In this document: positions 63,267 to 64,000 of the stretch, piece by piece | Layout: each line of letters starts with the position of its first letter | How positions within the stretch are numbered: the stretch's first letter is position 1 | NCBI RefSeq assembly: GCF_010994035.1 | Contig: NZ_WIXN01000011.1 | Location: 1-64,000 of the forward strand | Source: Virgibacillus aidingensis | GTDB taxonomy: Bacteria > Bacillota > Bacilli > Bacillales > Amphibacillaceae | Direction of reading: 5' to 3' | Length of the DNA: 64,000 bases | Notes under the pieces: generated by a model | The model's database searches: none | Told to the model about the DNA's origin: nothing | Seen by the model: the letters and a program-made list of their open reading frames with translations, nothing else | Made by a program: the position numbers and the translations under genes

Positions 63267-64000
63267 ATGAGAAATACTAAAATTGTTTGTACGATAGGCC
63301 CTGCTTCAGAATCAGTGGAAAAACTGGAGCAGCTCATTGAAGCAGGAATGAATGTAGCCCGCTTAAACTTCTCCCACGGGAATTTTAAAGAGCATGAAGA
63401 ACGAATAAAAAACATTAGAACGGCACAGGAAAAGACAGGGAAAACAGTGGCTATCCTTTTGGATACTAAGGGACCGGAAATCCGTACTGGCAATTTTGAA
63501 GGCGGAGAGACTGTACTTGAAGAGAATAGTTCAGTTATGATTACGACAGATGAAGTTGAAGGAACTGCCGAACGTTTTTCGGTTACCTATGACGGAATAA
63601 TCCATGACGTTCATGAAGGTTCGAAAATCCTGCTGGATGACGGATTAATTGAATTGGAAGTGTCGGAAATTGATAAAGAAAATAATGAATTGAAAACAAA
63701 GGTGATTAATGGAGGGGGGATCTCTAACAAAAAAGGGGTCAATATTCCGAATGTGTCTGTTAATCTGCCGGGAATTACGGATAAAGATGCCCGGGATATA
63801 TTGTTTGGCATTGAACAGGATGTTGATTTCATCGCTGCTTCCTTTGTCCGCAGACCATCTGATGTGTTTGACATCCAGGAATTGCTGGAAAAACATGATG
63901 CCACGCACATTAAAATTATTCCTAAAATAGAAAATCGGGAGGGCGTGGATAACATCGATAAAATCCTGGAAGTAAGTGACGGGATTATGGTAGCACGCGG
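63267..64000 (+). CDS. pyk: Pyruvate kinase, 5' part (runs off window)
   Basis: The first 244 codons are in the window: [37 protein letters not shown], then [12 protein letters not shown], the B domain ([10 protein letters not shown] ... [12 protein letters not shown]), [14 protein letters not shown] and [19 protein letters not shown] with catalytic Lys and Glu. The frame is open to the window end. It makes pyruvate and ATP from PEP and ADP. AAGGAGAG precedes ATG 63267, 29 bp after pfkA. Confidence 0.97.
   Translation, partial: MRNTKIVCTIGPASESVEKLEQLIEAGMNVARLNFSHGNFKEHEERIKNIRTAQEKTGKTVAILLDTKGPEIRTGNFEGGETVLEENSSVMITTDEVEGTAERFSVTYDGIIHDVHEGSKILLDDGLIELEVSEIDKENNELKTKVINGGGISNKKGVNIPNVSVNLPGITDKDARDILFGIEQDVDFIAASFVRRPSDVFDIQELLEKHDATHIKIIPKIENREGVDNIDKILEVSDGIMVAR

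Overview
The window looks like chromosomal DNA of a low-GC Gram-positive, endospore-forming Bacillaceae. The right half keeps the gene order of the Bacillus subtilis rpsD-ytsP-refZ-ezrA-(nifZ)-thiI-ssp-nadK-ytfI-ytfJ-tpx-ytxK-ackA-moaB ... ytkL-ytoI-ytpI-nrnA-ytrI-ytrH-dnaE-ytsJ-(gntR)-accDA-pfkA-pyk region, including an alpha/beta-type spore protein and several sporulation genes. Divergence from B. subtilis and the codon/base composition suggest an Oceanobacillus/Virgibacillus/Lentibacillus-like genus, but this is inference and I cannot name a species.

Layout. (1) 1-31,529 is an AT-rich accessory region that stops exactly at the 3' end of rpsD. It holds a decayed ISLre2-type transposase; a DUF6323-DUF6179 gene pair behind a near-perfect promoter next to the IS end; two SAM-dependent methyltransferases; a broken divergent MocR regulator / LysE exporter pair; a MerR regulator, a DUF4097 lipoprotein and a GAP-like membrane protein; an ArsR-type regulator with an MFS exporter; ISL3 fragments; a DUF2268 putative zinc protease behind a broken MerR gene; an XRE regulator with a small membrane protein; an IS3-family element; a BceRS-BceAB-like peptide detoxification module; and a second two-component system with an ABC transporter and another DUF4097 lipoprotein. 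(2) 31,530-64,000 is conserved housekeeping DNA: ribosomal protein S4, fRMsr-type GAF protein, RefZ, EzrA, tRNA thiolation (cysteine desulfurase and ThiI), NadK, sporulation factors, thiol peroxidase, acetate kinase, MoaB, universal stress protein, PspA, prepilin peptidase, NrnA, DnaE, malic enzyme, acetyl-CoA carboxylase, phosphofructokinase and the start of pyruvate kinase.

The most striking structure is a ~330-bp direct repeat (15,075-15,398 and 31,204-31,541). Each copy ends in the last three codons and stop of rpsD, followed outward by a terminator hairpin, two or three TTTGGGGCTAA-like units, a perfect 18-bp palindrome and the same short coding tail. Its location at the core/accessory boundary fits two related elements accreted at the rpsD 3' end (att core plus integrase arm sites), although no integrase gene remains in the window. 

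Functionally the accessory part is dominated by envelope-stress and antimicrobial-resistance type cassettes (efflux pumps, Bce-type module, lipoproteins), many with visible operators (MerR 19-bp spacers, an 18-bp MocR-region palindrome, direct repeats at the XRE promoter) and several already decaying. In the core part, a GntR/FCD regulator sits between malic enzyme and accDA, with a GTGGTCTGACCAC operator just downstream of the malic-enzyme promoter; PspA has an ECF-type (sigma-W-like) promoter; and the thiol peroxidase has lost its resolving cysteine.
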